Source of the DNA: Dyadobacter sediminis
GTDB lineage: Bacteria; Bacteroidota; Bacteroidia; Cytophagales; Spirosomataceae
Direction: 5' to 3'
Assembly (NCBI RefSeq): GCF_005860765.1
Contig: NZ_VCEI01000011.1
Span: 186,001-250,000 of the forward strand
DNA: 64,000 bases
Made by a program: the position numbers and the translations under genes. The notes beneath the pieces are model-generated. The model was given only the letters and a program-made list of their open reading frames with translations. It ran no database searches and was not told where the DNA came from. Numbering within the stretch: position 1 is the first letter of the stretch; the number at the start of each line of letters is the position of its first letter. Below, in pieces: positions 18,991 to 28,407 of the stretch.

Positions 18991-19440
18991 ATGAGCACTA
19001 AACCAAATAAGTTTATTTTCCTGGCTGACGACGATGCGGACGACTGCATGCTGTTCGAGGATGCTTTAAGGGAGGTGAGTACTTCAACGGAGCTAACAAC
19101 GGCTAATGACGGCGTGGAACTTATTAATTTAATGGAAACCAATGTTCCGCCGCCGCCTGACGTGATTTTTCTGGATCTTAACATGCCTAGAAAAAACGGC
19201 TTTGAATGTCTGGAACAGATCAGAAAAACCAAAAAATGGGCTTCCATCCCGGTCGTTATTTTTTCTACAACGGGGCAGGAGGAAATGGTCAAAAAAGTAC
19301 ATGAGCAAGGCGCCAGCTTTTTTATCAGAAAACCGGGGTCATTTCCGAAACTGAAACAGGCCATCCAGCAAATTCTTGACATTGACTGGAGTAACCACAG
19401 CTGGAAACCAGTAGCTGAGAACCTTAATTACCAATATTAA
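18991..19440 (+). CDS. Rcp1-like single-domain response regulator
   Basis: A 149-residue receiver. It starts FLADDDADD (acidic pocket), has the phosphorylation site Asp62 in FLDLNMPRKNG, the Thr/Ser in IFSTT, and Lys in FIRKPGSF. Rcp1-family receivers have the extended loop before the DLNMP strand and act as phosphate acceptors of phytochrome-like kinases. The multi-PAS CZB kinase starts 53 bp downstream on the same strand, so the two very probably form a cognate pair in one operon. There is no output domain, so signalling must be by protein interaction or phosphorelay. Confidence 0.92.
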   Translation: MSTKPNKFIFLADDDADDCMLFEDALREVSTSTELTTANDGVELINLMETNVPPPPDVIFLDLNMPRKNGFECLEQIRKTKKWASIPVVIFSTTGQEEMVKKVHEQGASFFIRKPGSFPKLKQAIQQILDIDWSNHSWKPVAENLNYQY

Positions 19441-19493
19441 ACCCGATTCTTGTTCACTTGTTGTTACTTGAATACCCGGAAACGGTGACAAGA

Positions 19494-22400
19494 ATGATGA
19501 GTGAACAAATTTTTATGGGCATGAATGTCATTGAACTTGATTTTGAAAGGGCAAGAGCCCGGCACATTTTATTTAAAACAAGATTAAGATCAATTCTTTA
19601 CGGCGCTGAAATTGACGAACAGCCTGTAACTTCTCATCTTGATTGTTCGCTCGGACAATGGATTTACAATCACGCGCTGCATGCCTACGGGCATTTGCCG
19701 GAAATGCAGGAATTGGAGCGAGTCCACCTTCAAATACACGAGACCGCCAACGTTCTGATTAATCTGTACAAAAACGGGTTAGCCGAGGAAGCGCGGGAAG
19801 GTCTGCCGGAAATGGAGCTTGTTGCCGAAAAGCTGGCTTCGCTGCTTTCCATTGTCGAAAACAAGGTCAAAGTCGAAGAAAATTTACGATCAGACCTGAA
19901 TATTCCGGATGAACTGCTAATTAATTACAACGAATTGTTACAACTGAATCAAGTTCTTCAGGAACTGGATCTGCGTATCAAGGAGCAAACAGAAAAGGCG
20001 GTCTCGGCCGGAAGAAAAATAAAAGCCGGAGAAAGCAAGTTCCGGAATACCATGAAACAGGCCCCGGTCGGGATTGCGATTCTGAACGGTTACGATTTTA
20101 TGGTAGAAATGGCCAATGAAACTTATCTCAGCATTGTCGACCGTAAAGAAGACGAGTTTGTAGGCCGGCTTGTATTTGATTCGCTTCCGGAAATACGGGA
20201 ATATGTAGAGCCCATCTTGGTCAATGTACTCCATTCCGGAACCGCATTCCATGGTAACGAATTCGGAATAACCATTCATCGTTACGGCAGGCAGGAACAA
20301 TGCTATTTCAACTTTATATATCAGCCTCTTACGGAGGAGTCCGGTGAAATTTCCGGAATTATTGTCGTAGCGACGGAAGTGACGCAGCAGGTTCTTGCCA
20401 GGCTCAGACTGGAAAGAAGTGAAAATCAGTTTCGGAATCTGGTTACACAGTCGCAGTTTGCCAAAGCCGTGCTTAAGGGAAAAGATTTTGTTATAGACCT
20501 GGCGAATGAAAGTATGCTCAGAAATATCTGGCGCAGAGACCTGCATGAAGTGCAGGGAAAAAAACTGCTGGATGTTTTTCCGGAACTTGCGGATCAGAAA
20601 TTTACCGAACTGCTCAACGATGTTTACGAAAATGGCACTTTGTACCGGGAAAATGAAGCCGTTGCATTCCTGAACGGCCCGGGCGGGCTTCGTAAATTTT
20701 ATCTTGATATTCAGTATGCGCCCATCCTGGAAATGGATAACAGCGTTTCAAGTATTATGGTATCGGTTAATGACGTAACCGAAATGGTCCGTTTTCGTCA
20801 GCAGATTTCGGAAGCTGCGGACCGGCTTTCACTGGCAACGGAAGGCACCAGGCTGGCAACCTGGGACCTGAATATTCAGACTAAGGAAATTATCTATTCC
20901 GGAAGGCTTGCTTCCATTTTTGGTTACGACGAATCAAAATTGCTTACTCATGACGAAATGCGCAGTCACGTTCATCATGAAGACAGAAAACAAATAGTAG
21001 AAAAAGCATTTGCAAAAGCGCTTAAAACCGGTTCGTACAGCTACGAAGCCCGGATTATTCATCCGGATAAAAGCGTTCACTGGGTCCGTACGCAGGGCAA
21101 ATTACTGTACAATGAAAATCGTATTCCGCACCGGATGCTTGGAACCATGATGGACATTACGGAACAGAAGAGGACCGAACAGATTATAAAAGACAGCGAA
21201 AAACGATATAAAGATCTGATCGAAACGATGCCTGTCGCTGTTTATACCATTGATAAAAACGGTTATGTAACCCTTTACAACAAAGCAGCTGTCAGCCTTT
21301 GGGGGCGTAAACCAAAAATCGGAGCAGATCAGTGGTGCGGTTCTTTCGAAATGTATACTGTCGACGGCGAATACCTTCCACCCGAAAAAAGCCCCATTGC
21401 GATTGCTTTGAAAAACCAGCAATGCATGACATTGGAAGCATTTATCCGGAAACCCGATCTTTCATTAAGGCATATCATATCCACGCCGCAACCTATTTAT
21501 GACAGCAACGGTGAAGTGACCGGCGCAGTGAACGTCCTGATTGATATTACGGAAAGGAAAGAAGCAGAACTTGCATTGAAAACAAGTGAAAGCAAATTCA
21601 GGACGCTTGCTGATTCCATGCCGCAGCTTGTCTGGACCAGTGATGCCGCAGGTATGGTATATTACTTCAACAAATCGGTTTACGAATATTCCGGACTTTC
21701 TGTTGAACAGCTTGATACCGACGGCTGGTTGCAGATCATACATCCGGATGATCGTCCGGAAAATATCCGGCTTTGGCGGCATTCCGTGGAAACCGGGATT
21801 GATTTCTTGTATGAACACCGGTTTCTCAGAAAAGACGGCGTTTACAGGTGGCAGCTCAGCCGCGCCATTCCGCAGCGAAATGCGGATGGAGAAATTGAAA
21901 TGTGGGTCGGGACCAGCACCGATATTCATGACAGCAAGATTTTTATTGACCAGCTCGAATCCAAGGTGGCACTGCGTACCAAAGAACTTACAATTGCCAA
22001 CAATGAGCTGGTTAAAACCAACATGGAACTTGCACAGTTTGCGTACGTCGCCAGCCACGATCTTCAGGAGCCGCTCCGGAAAATCCAGACGTTTGCAACG
22101 AGAGTGCTGGAAACTGAAAATCAGAATCTGTCGGACCGGGGCAAAGATTATTTGGCCAGAATGCAGGCTTCTTCCACGCGGATGCAGCAGCTGATTATAG
22201 ATCTTCTGGCTTTCTCACGTGCCAACGCAATGGAAAAACACTACGAAAATACCGATCTCAACATTATTCTGCGGAATGTAAAGGAACAGCTCAGCGATTT
22301 GATTCAGCAGCAGCAGGCCGTAATTACAAGTGAGGTTTTGCCTACTCGGAGCGTGATTGTATTCCAGTTTGAACAACTTTTTACAAACCTGATTGCCAAT

Positions 22401-22730
22401 GCACTTAAATTTGTAAAGCCCGATACAAACCCCGTCATCAACATCCGGGCAGGACAGTTGTCCGGTGAAATGATCGCGTTGCCCGGCATTGATTCTGCTG
22501 TTCAGTATCAATATATTTCTTTTTCCGATAATGGCATCGGATTTGACCCGCAATTTAAAGACCGGATTTTTCAGGTATTTCAGCGACTGCACAACCGGAG
22601 CACGTACGAAGGTACCGGAATCGGACTCGCTATCTGCAAGAAAATTGTGGATAATCACAACGGCCTGATCGATGCCATTGGAAAGCCCGGAACCGGCGCT
22701 ACGTTCATTATTTATCTGCCGGTTTACTGA
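19494..22730 (+). CDS. Multi-PAS histidine kinase with N-terminal zinc-binding CZB domain
   Basis: The start is placed at ATG 19494 (1078 residues); the frame extends to a TTG at 19458. Residues about 10-105 are a CZB domain: His24, Cys51 in LDCSLGQW, His78 and His82 in ERVHLQIHE, spaced as in the Zn site of DgcZ and TlpD. A coiled coil (about 130-180) and five PAS modules follow (about 185-305, 315-430, 435-555, 560-690, 695-820), then HisKA with His855 in YVASHDLQEPLRKI and an HATPase (FSDNGIGFD, GTGIGLAICKK). CZB domains sense zinc or, through the Cys, oxidants such as HOCl, and are usually attached to chemoreceptors or cyclases rather than kinases. The partner is the upstream receiver. 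Confidence 0.92.
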   Translation: MMSEQIFMGMNVIELDFERARARHILFKTRLRSILYGAEIDEQPVTSHLDCSLGQWIYNHALHAYGHLPEMQELERVHLQIHETANVLINLYKNGLAEEAREGLPEMELVAEKLASLLSIVENKVKVEENLRSDLNIPDELLINYNELLQLNQVLQELDLRIKEQTEKAVSAGRKIKAGESKFRNTMKQAPVGIAILNGYDFMVEMANETYLSIVDRKEDEFVGRLVFDSLPEIREYVEPILVNVLHSGTAFHGNEFGITIHRYGRQEQCYFNFIYQPLTEESGEISGIIVVATEVTQQVLARLRLERSENQFRNLVTQSQFAKAVLKGKDFVIDLANESMLRNIWRRDLHEVQGKKLLDVFPELADQKFTELLNDVYENGTLYRENEAVAFLNGPGGLRKFYLDIQYAPILEMDNSVSSIMVSVNDVTEMVRFRQQISEAADRLSLATEGTRLATWDLNIQTKEIIYSGRLASIFGYDESKLLTHDEMRSHVHHEDRKQIVEKAFAKALKTGSYSYEARIIHPDKSVHWVRTQGKLLYNENRIPHRMLGTMMDITEQKRTEQIIKDSEKRYKDLIETMPVAVYTIDKNGYVTLYNKAAVSLWGRKPKIGADQWCGSFEMYTVDGEYLPPEKSPIAIALKNQQCMTLEAFIRKPDLSLRHIISTPQPIYDSNGEVTGAVNVLIDITERKEAELALKTSESKFRTLADSMPQLVWTSDAAGMVYYFNKSVYEYSGLSVEQLDTDGWLQIIHPDDRPENIRLWRHSVETGIDFLYEHRFLRKDGVYRWQLSRAIPQRNADGEIEMWVGTSTDIHDSKIFIDQLESKVALRTKELTIANNELVKTNMELAQFAYVASHDLQEPLRKIQTFATRVLETENQNLSDRGKDYLARMQASSTRMQQLIIDLLAFSRANAMEKHYENTDLNIILRNVKEQLSDLIQQQQAVITSEVLPTRSVIVFQFEQLFTNLIANALKFVKPDTNPVINIRAGQLSGEMIALPGIDSAVQYQYISFSDNGIGFDPQFKDRIFQVFQRLHNRSTYEGTGIGLAICKKIVDNHNGLIDAIGKPGTGATFIIYLPVY

Positions 22731-22792
22731 ATCAGATAAACCAGCAGATCAATAATAGAAGAAAATAGACTGACTATATTTTATAAGGGAAA

Positions 22793-23869
22793 CTATTTCA
22801 AAGCCGGTTTGGCACGGTCGTACTGAACTGGCCATACGATATCCTCGCCGAGCTGATGCGCTGCATGAAGCGGGAAATACGGATCACGAAGGAATTCACG
22901 CGCCATTACGATCAGATCCGCTTCATGATGCTGCAGGATATCTTCAGCCTGCTGTGTTTCGGTAATCATGCCTACAGCCCCGGTCATCATTTCCGCTTCT
23001 TTTTTGATTTTGGCAGAAAAAGGAACCTGATAGGAGGGCCCGACCGGAATTTTTACAGAAGGAACCAGCCCGCCGGTAGATACATCAATTAGGTCAACAC
23101 CCGTGTTTTTCAAGATTTTAGCAAGTTCAACGGACTCATTTTCATTCCAGCCATTTTCAGCCCAGTCCGTAGCGGATATGCGTACAAAAAGAGGGAAATC
23201 TGCCGGCCAAACCTGCTGAACGGATTCGATAACTTCAAGCAGGATGCGGATGCGGTTTTCAAAGCTGCCGCCGTACTCATCACTGCGTATATTGCTGAGC
23301 GGCGATAAGAACTGATGGATCAGATAACCGTGCGCGGCATGTATTTCAATCACCTTAAAACCCGCTTTCAATGATCTTCCGGCAGCAGCGGCAAAATCTC
23401 CGATTACTTTCCGGATTCCCTCGATACCCAGTTCCTCCGGAGCATTTTCAGTCTCATGAAACGGAATCGCGGAAGCGCCGACCGTTTTCCAACCACCCTG
23501 ATCTGCCGGAACCTGCCCGCGGCCTTTCCAGGCCGGAAAAGTACTTGCCTTACGACCTGCATGTCCGAGCTGAATCCCGGCTACGGAACCCTGCGCAGCA
23601 ATAAAGTCCGTGATCTGTTTCAGTTTTTCTATATGCTCATCTTTCCAGATACCGAGATCCTCCGGCGAAATCCTGCCTTCGGGAGAAACGGCCGTTGCCT
23701 CGGCAATGAGCAGAGCGGCACCGCCAACCGCCCGGCTGCCGAGATGCACCAGATGCCAGTCATTGGCAAAGCCGTCGACGGATGAGTACTGACACATCGG
23801 CGATACGACAATGCGGTTTTTGAAACTTATATTTTTAATAGTAAGAGGCGTGAATAATTGCGAAGACAT
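22793..23869 (-). CDS. namA: NADPH dehydrogenase, old yellow enzyme family (NamA/YqjM-like)
   Basis: A 358-residue FMN enzyme that uses NADPH to reduce activated C=C bonds. It has the YqjM-class features: Cys26 in SPMCQYSS tuning the flavin, His177 and His180 in IHAAHGYLIHQF binding the substrate carbonyl, and the family stretch LSNIRSDEYGGSFENR. Length matches YqjM (about 340). It fits the 'thermophilic-like' OYE class that acts in detoxifying enones, nitro compounds and quinones. It is convergent with the CZB kinase; the 62-bp gap holds no clear terminator. Its own upstream region (23870-23984) separates it from ywbE on the same strand. Confidence 0.9.
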   Translation of the reverse strand: MSSQLFTPLTIKNISFKNRIVVSPMCQYSSVDGFANDWHLVHLGSRAVGGAALLIAEATAVSPEGRISPEDLGIWKDEHIEKLKQITDFIAAQGSVAGIQLGHAGRKASTFPAWKGRGQVPADQGGWKTVGASAIPFHETENAPEELGIEGIRKVIGDFAAAAGRSLKAGFKVIEIHAAHGYLIHQFLSPLSNIRSDEYGGSFENRIRILLEVIESVQQVWPADFPLFVRISATDWAENGWNENESVELAKILKNTGVDLIDVSTGGLVPSVKIPVGPSYQVPFSAKIKKEAEMMTGAVGMITETQQAEDILQHHEADLIVMAREFLRDPYFPLHAAHQLGEDIVWPVQYDRAKPALK

Positions 23870-23984
23870 GAAAATTGAAAATTATTGTTACTGAAAATTT
23901 CATTGTTGTTCAACATAACGAACTGATTCCTCAAACAATTCCGCAGGTTGGTCAATTGGAGGGACTGCAATGAAACAATCGGCT

Positions 23985-24191
23985 TTAATCCGTCTCAATA
24001 TGCTTGACCCGTCCGACTTCACCTGTTTCCAGCCTTACTTTAATGCCGTGCGTATGCACCGCGGACTTCGTCAGAATGTCTTTCACAATGCCATGCGTCA
24101 GTTTTCCGCTGCGCTGATCCTGTTTCAATACAATGGAAACCGCTGCACCCACGGAAATATTTTTACGTTCTGTACCTGTTAATGCTGTCAT
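23985..24191 (-). CDS. ywbE: YwbE family protein
   Basis: A 68-residue protein matching the YwbE/DUF2196 family: VGAAVSIVLKQDQRSGKLTHG followed by GIVKDILT and HGIKVRLETGEVGRV, quoted in pieces. The fold is a small beta barrel of unknown function that is widely conserved in Bacillota and Bacteroidota. Its ATG overlaps the stop region of the upstream FUSC gene by 4 bp (24188-24191), a signature of translational coupling, so both are made from one transcript. Confidence 0.85.
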   Translation of the reverse strand: MTALTGTERKNISVGAAVSIVLKQDQRSGKLTHGIVKDILTKSAVHTHGIKVRLETGEVGRVKHIETD

Positions 24192-26470
24192 ATTGCTTTT
24201 TCCTGATTTTCCAAATCAATGTTTGTGACGGGTTTTGCCTTTGCCGAACTGATTTTCTGCAGAATTTTGATTTCATCAATCGTAATCGTGCTGATGAGTT
24301 CAAACAAGCCGTTGATGGTTTTCAGGTCGGACAGCATTTTCCGTGCCGGCGACTGATCTGCTTTCTGGATACCCATTTCCTTGATTTCCTTTTTACGCAT
24401 GGCAAGCAGCTCGATCAGTTTCTGGTTTTGCGGCAAAGACTCACGCGCAATTTCGATATGGCCCGGAACATGGCCGTCCAGCAAATCGATTGCAGTCTGA
24501 AGTTGTCGGTCAATCTGCTGGATCATCATTTCAAATTCAGCCTTAAACTCGCCATATTCCAGCGTCTGAGCGTAAGTGGACAAAGAGGCAATGTAGGAAG
24601 TCAGCATATAGCTTGTTGCAACAAACTGATGATACTCTTCCATATGCAACTGCCGACGCTTGGGTTCCGACAGCATTTTCTGAAAATTGTCCGACAAATT
24701 GGCCATCGCAATGATGGCATCTTTGCGGAGCAGTTTAAATTCATTGATGTCCAGTTGTTTTCCTGTAAACTTGGCGGCAACGATGTCGAAATACCTGCGA
24801 TTGGCATTCAGAGCTGTTCGGATGTACTGATTAATCTGCGAATGTTCCCAGACCGGCAGTACATAAGATGAAATCAGATAGGCGATAACGGATCCAATGA
24901 TCGTATCCAGGACTCGTTCTTTCAGCAGCGGCGTTATATGCTGGGGATTCAGGAAGTTGAAAGAAATAATTACATAAAGTGTAATGCACGTGGAAGCAAT
25001 GAAATAATTGATCTTCAGGAAACTGTAAGCCATAATCATCGCAAACATCATAATCATGAACAGTGCGGTACCGTCATGAATCAGGTATAAAAACAGAAAA
25101 CCCGAAATGACGCCTGCCATTGTTCCCCCGATCCGGTGCAGATTACGCTGTTTGGTAATACTGAATGCAGGTTTCAGAATGACGACAATCGTTAAAAGTA
25201 TCCAGTATCCATGCCCAAGCTCAAAAAACAGCGAAACCGTGTAACCGACCAGCAAACCGAGCGTAATACGTACGGCATGACGAAAGTGGCTGGATTTCAG
25301 CGACAGATTATCGAGCAGGATACGCGGATGATATTCCTGTTTTGGTATAAAGTTTTCGGTTGCCACATTCAGGCTGTAACCCTGGCTTACTTCGGTATCG
25401 TAAGTGGTGGCGCGGTGCAGCTTTTTGATGCGTTCGGTTACGTCCTGCAGACTGTTCAGAATCTGGCGCAGCATCATGAAGTCTTCCAGATTATCATGCG
25501 TCATGGTATCCTGGCGCATACGTTGAAAAGCCTGCTGGCATTTGTTGAATGCTTCATCCAGATCATGTTTGGGATGCGAGGGAAAACCACTTTGCACGGC
25601 AATGCCAATCTGCTGTATCTCTGCCGATAGCCATTGTATGTACGTTCCGAACAGCCTTAGTATTTTGGAATGATCAAATGCCCGGTGCAGGTTGATATAG
25701 TTTTGCTGGGAATTCAGAATCCTTTCAAACAGATCAATGCTATCGAGGAACATCAGCATCAGGACTCTGCTTTTGTTGGTCGATTCGGTTACGATTTCCC
25801 GTGTTTTAAAAAGAATTTCGCGCAGGTTCTCATGATTTTCACGGAGTATAACCTGCTGATGGATCATGCGGCTGAACAGTTCATCATAATCCGGTTTGGC
25901 CAGATAATAATCCGCTTTAATGGAAAGCAGCTTACCGAGTTCCACAAAATTTTCGCCCAGCAACTGCTGGATTAGTTTGTACGGCATCAGCGTCTGAAGA
26001 ACCATAAACAGGATGAAATACCAGATTCCGCCAGCCGAGAAAATCAGTGCCGTTTTCAGCACCATGTCGCCGCTGAGATGATCGTCGATATTGAAAACAA
26101 ACACAAGCAGCGCAATAAGACCAATGCTGTTGACCCGGTTGCCATATACGCCCACAAGCGAGAAAAACATGCCGAAAAGGATGATTTCGGCAAAAATGAT
26201 AAAATGAATATGCCTTAACAGTCCGGTGGTGAGTGCTACGGCAAAGCAAGTCAGAATCGCAATGAGCAGTGAATTGCGGCGCCGGTGATAAGGACCGGGG
26301 TTATCCGTTCCGCCAATCAGTAACGTTCCGAGCGGAAATGCGATCATGTCGCTCAAAATTCCGTAATGCTGAAAAATCAGACTGGGAATAACTGCGCCCA
26401 GCGTTAATCTGACGCCCGTGGAAAGGTAATGACTGGAAATGAACTTCTTAAATTCGTCGAGGTAATTCAT
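24188..26470 (-). CDS. FUSC family inner-membrane protein (YccS/YhfK-like)
   Basis: A 760-residue membrane protein with two sets of hydrophobic helices: about residues 18-165 (six helices) and about 385-515 (six helices), separated by a roughly 220-residue soluble region, and ending in a long helical cytosolic tail. This is the layout of the YccS/YhfK branch of the fusaric-acid-resistance (FUSC) family. The second set carries the typical RITLGLLVGYTVSLFFELGHGYW start. Such proteins are thought to export aromatic acids or amphiphilic stress compounds, but the substrate is not known. It is coupled to ywbE by a 4-bp overlap and divergent from an acetyltransferase gene. Confidence 0.85.
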   Translation of the reverse strand: MNYLDEFKKFISSHYLSTGVRLTLGAVIPSLIFQHYGILSDMIAFPLGTLLIGGTDNPGPYHRRRNSLLIAILTCFAVALTTGLLRHIHFIIFAEIILFGMFFSLVGVYGNRVNSIGLIALLVFVFNIDDHLSGDMVLKTALIFSAGGIWYFILFMVLQTLMPYKLIQQLLGENFVELGKLLSIKADYYLAKPDYDELFSRMIHQQVILRENHENLREILFKTREIVTESTNKSRVLMLMFLDSIDLFERILNSQQNYINLHRAFDHSKILRLFGTYIQWLSAEIQQIGIAVQSGFPSHPKHDLDEAFNKCQQAFQRMRQDTMTHDNLEDFMMLRQILNSLQDVTERIKKLHRATTYDTEVSQGYSLNVATENFIPKQEYHPRILLDNLSLKSSHFRHAVRITLGLLVGYTVSLFFELGHGYWILLTIVVILKPAFSITKQRNLHRIGGTMAGVISGFLFLYLIHDGTALFMIMMFAMIMAYSFLKINYFIASTCITLYVIISFNFLNPQHITPLLKERVLDTIIGSVIAYLISSYVLPVWEHSQINQYIRTALNANRRYFDIVAAKFTGKQLDINEFKLLRKDAIIAMANLSDNFQKMLSEPKRRQLHMEEYHQFVATSYMLTSYIASLSTYAQTLEYGEFKAEFEMMIQQIDRQLQTAIDLLDGHVPGHIEIARESLPQNQKLIELLAMRKKEIKEMGIQKADQSPARKMLSDLKTINGLFELISTITIDEIKILQKISSAKAKPVTNIDLENQEKAI

Positions 26471-26674
26471 GAAAACAAACCGACAGTAGCTGGTGCAATA
26501 CTACTATTTTAATTTCACAAGCTGCAAAAGCCATACCAATTTATAACCGGTTCAAAACGTGCTGCAAACCGGAAAGTGCGCGGTGTTTTGTAATTCCTGA
26601 AAATTTGCGGAGATTGTTCAGGCAATGTATTTTGTTTTAATAAGGCATTTTCCAAAGTTGATGTATGTTCTGAT

Positions 26675-27226
26675 ATGTTGATTCTGAATTTTAATCCGTT
26701 TCCGGTTCTCGAAACCAGCCGTATGCGGCTGCATGCCTTGTCTGCAACAGCACATGCGGAAGGAATGTATTTGCTTCGCAGCAACACGGAAGCCATGAAA
26801 TATATCGGCAAGCCGCTGCTGGGTTCCGTTGCGGAAGCACGAGAAATCATTGACTTATACAACCGCAACCTGAGAGAATGTATTGGTATAACCTGGGGAA
26901 TTTCATTGAAGTCTTCGTCGGATTTGATTGGTTCCATCGGTTTTCATAAGCTGGATATTTTCAATCACCGGGCTGAAATCGGCTATATGCTGCATCCGCA
27001 TCACTGGAACAAAGGATTGATGAGCGAAGCCATTGTCAAAGTGCTGGATTATGGTTTCCAAGTAATGTATCTGCACAGTATTGAAGCAAGAATAAATCCG
27101 GATAATGAACTTTCAAGAAAAATCCTGTTGAAACAGAATTTCATAAAAGAAGGTTATTTCAGGGAAAGCTATTATGAGAACCGGAAGTATCTGGATACAG
27201 AAGTATATTCACTATTGAGAAAGTAA
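26675..27226 (+). CDS. GNAT family N-acetyltransferase (RimJ/RimL type)
   Basis: A 183-residue acetyltransferase. It starts with the RimJ/RimL-type ETSRMRLHAL strand, contains the acetyl-CoA loop region (EIGYMLHPHHWNKGLMSEA, with GLMSEA as the pyrophosphate-binding helix start) and ends with NELSRKILLKQNFIKEGYFRE, which is typical of ribosomal-protein-alanine acetyltransferases. The acceptor could be a protein N-terminus or a small amine. It ends at the shared terminator 27271-27294 and is divergent from the FUSC gene over a 204-bp region. Confidence 0.88.
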   Translation: MLILNFNPFPVLETSRMRLHALSATAHAEGMYLLRSNTEAMKYIGKPLLGSVAEAREIIDLYNRNLRECIGITWGISLKSSSDLIGSIGFHKLDIFNHRAEIGYMLHPHHWNKGLMSEAIVKVLDYGFQVMYLHSIEARINPDNELSRKILLKQNFIKEGYFRESYYENRKYLDTEVYSLLRK

Positions 27227-27270
27227 CGGTCAGCCATCAAATCCTTAAACTGGTTTGATCGAAAATAAAA

Positions 27271-27294
27271 AAGGACTGCAGTTACGCAGTCCTT
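27271..27294. terminator. Bidirectional intrinsic terminator
   Basis: AAGGACTGC (27271-27279) pairs with GCAGTCCTT (27286-27294) around a 6-nt loop, with A-rich sequence to the left. It lies between the convergent acetyltransferase and ferritin genes. Confidence 0.8.
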
Positions 27295-27318
27295 TGTATC
27301 TTGTTTCTCTTTTATATT

Positions 27319-27843
27319 CTAGTTATCCGAACCGATTTTCAGGATGGCTTTGTCAATAAAGTACTGGCCTGTACCTTCTTCACCAATGACATCAAAAAGC
27401 TCGATGGCACGGCGTGCATTGTCCTCTTCTTCGATCTGCTCGTTTACAAACCATTGCAGGAATGATTCGGTTGCATAATCTTCTTCTCTGCGACTTTGGG
27501 TAACAATCCGGTTAATGGACTGCGTGACGGCGATCTCGCTTTGCAATGCTGCTTCGAAAACACTTCTGAAAGACGTGAATTCCTGCCTTACCGCAGTAAT
27601 TTCCGGTGAAACGGCAGTTCCGCCAACTGTCATGATGTAATTGAAGATTTTCAGCATATGCGTGCGCTCTTCGTCTGATTGTTTCAGAAAATAGGCCGCA
27701 CTGTTTTTGAAACCGTTGCGATCGCACCAGGAAGCCATTGCAAGGTATTTGGCCGAAGCTTCGGCTTCCATTTTAACCTGGTTATTCAATAATATTTCTA
27801 TTTCCTCTTTCAGGGAAGTTCTTTGTCTCAATAAGTCTTTCAT
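27319..27843 (-). CDS. ftnA: Ferritin (non-haem, 24-mer type)
   Basis: The start at 27843 (MKDLLRQRTSLKEEIE) gives 174 residues, the normal ferritin length; the 12 upstream codons are probably untranslated. Ferroxidase ligands are visible: an early Glu in the first helix (VKMEAEASAKYLAMASW), the E-x-x-H pair in SDEERTHMLKI, and a later Glu in WFVNEQIEEEDNA. The bundle is a bacterial FtnA-like ferritin that oxidises Fe(II) and stores Fe(III) oxide in the cytoplasm. It is transcribed on its own, after a 111-bp upstream gap, and ends at the shared terminator. Confidence 0.92.
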   Translation of the reverse strand: MKDLLRQRTSLKEEIEILLNNQVKMEAEASAKYLAMASWCDRNGFKNSAAYFLKQSDEERTHMLKIFNYIMTVGGTAVSPEITAVRQEFTSFRSVFEAALQSEIAVTQSINRIVTQSRREEDYATESFLQWFVNEQIEEEDNARRAIELFDVIGEEGTGQYFIDKAILKIGSDN

Positions 27844-27954
27844 GGTTACTTGCTTTTTATTATATCTAACTAATTGCAAATATCATACGAAAGTTCATCA
27901 ATACAAGGCGAAGGCGAAATTTGGAATTGGTCTAATATGATCTGAATGAGCTAT

Positions 27955-28383
27955 TTAGACTAATTCTGAATCTTTGTACAAAATCTGGTGCAGCATGGAA
28001 TTGAGTTCAATTGCAAAGAAAGTGCCGTTTACAAGTTCTCTCAGCTGAATAAGCTCACACAAGGTCAGCTTGTGATAAATATTCAGCTTCGGCGCTTCAA
28101 CAAATTCATAATCAGACTCATCCGAAAGATCAAAAATTCTGCTGTGAATATCAATGGCATTAATCAGCCTGCGGAAATTCAGAAAATCCTGTATCCGGAA
28201 AGAAGCTTGTATTTCACCAAAATGAAGAATAACTTTTGATGTTAAATCACATTGCAAGCTGTGACCTTTGGCAGTACTGAACAACTCGTTTAGGGTATTC
28301 ACTGAACAATGCGGTTGAATCGTGGAAATTGTTGCACAAAGATAACTGCAAACACTTTTCCAAACAAGTTTATTTAAAAGCAA
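27955..28383 (-). CDS. Conserved-looking hypothetical protein
   Basis: A 142-residue protein without signal peptide or membrane helix. I do not recognise it with certainty. The pattern of a beta-rich middle (SKVILHFGEIQASFRIQDF) followed by FRRLINAIDIH and a final helix-rich part (LTLCELIQLRELVNG) recalls small Bacteroidota proteins of the DUF6686 type, but the Cys pair expected there is not clear. Start codon choice is uncertain, since the first 25 residues are unusually Cys-rich and may be upstream sequence. Its 5' side abuts the purine/pyrimidine inverted repeat, and no partner is apparent. Confidence 0.55.
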   Translation of the reverse strand: MLLNKLVWKSVCSYLCATISTIQPHCSVNTLNELFSTAKGHSLQCDLTSKVILHFGEIQASFRIQDFLNFRRLINAIDIHSRIFDLSDESDYEFVEAPKLNIYHKLTLCELIQLRELVNGTFFAIELNSMLHQILYKDSELV

Positions 28384-28407
28384 TCTAATTAAATCCTAGG
28401 CTGAGCA

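Noticed and set aside
26515..26937. Open frame of 140 residues overlapping the acetyltransferase on the other strand
   Set aside because: It overlaps the start of a well-supported GNAT gene and shows no domain.
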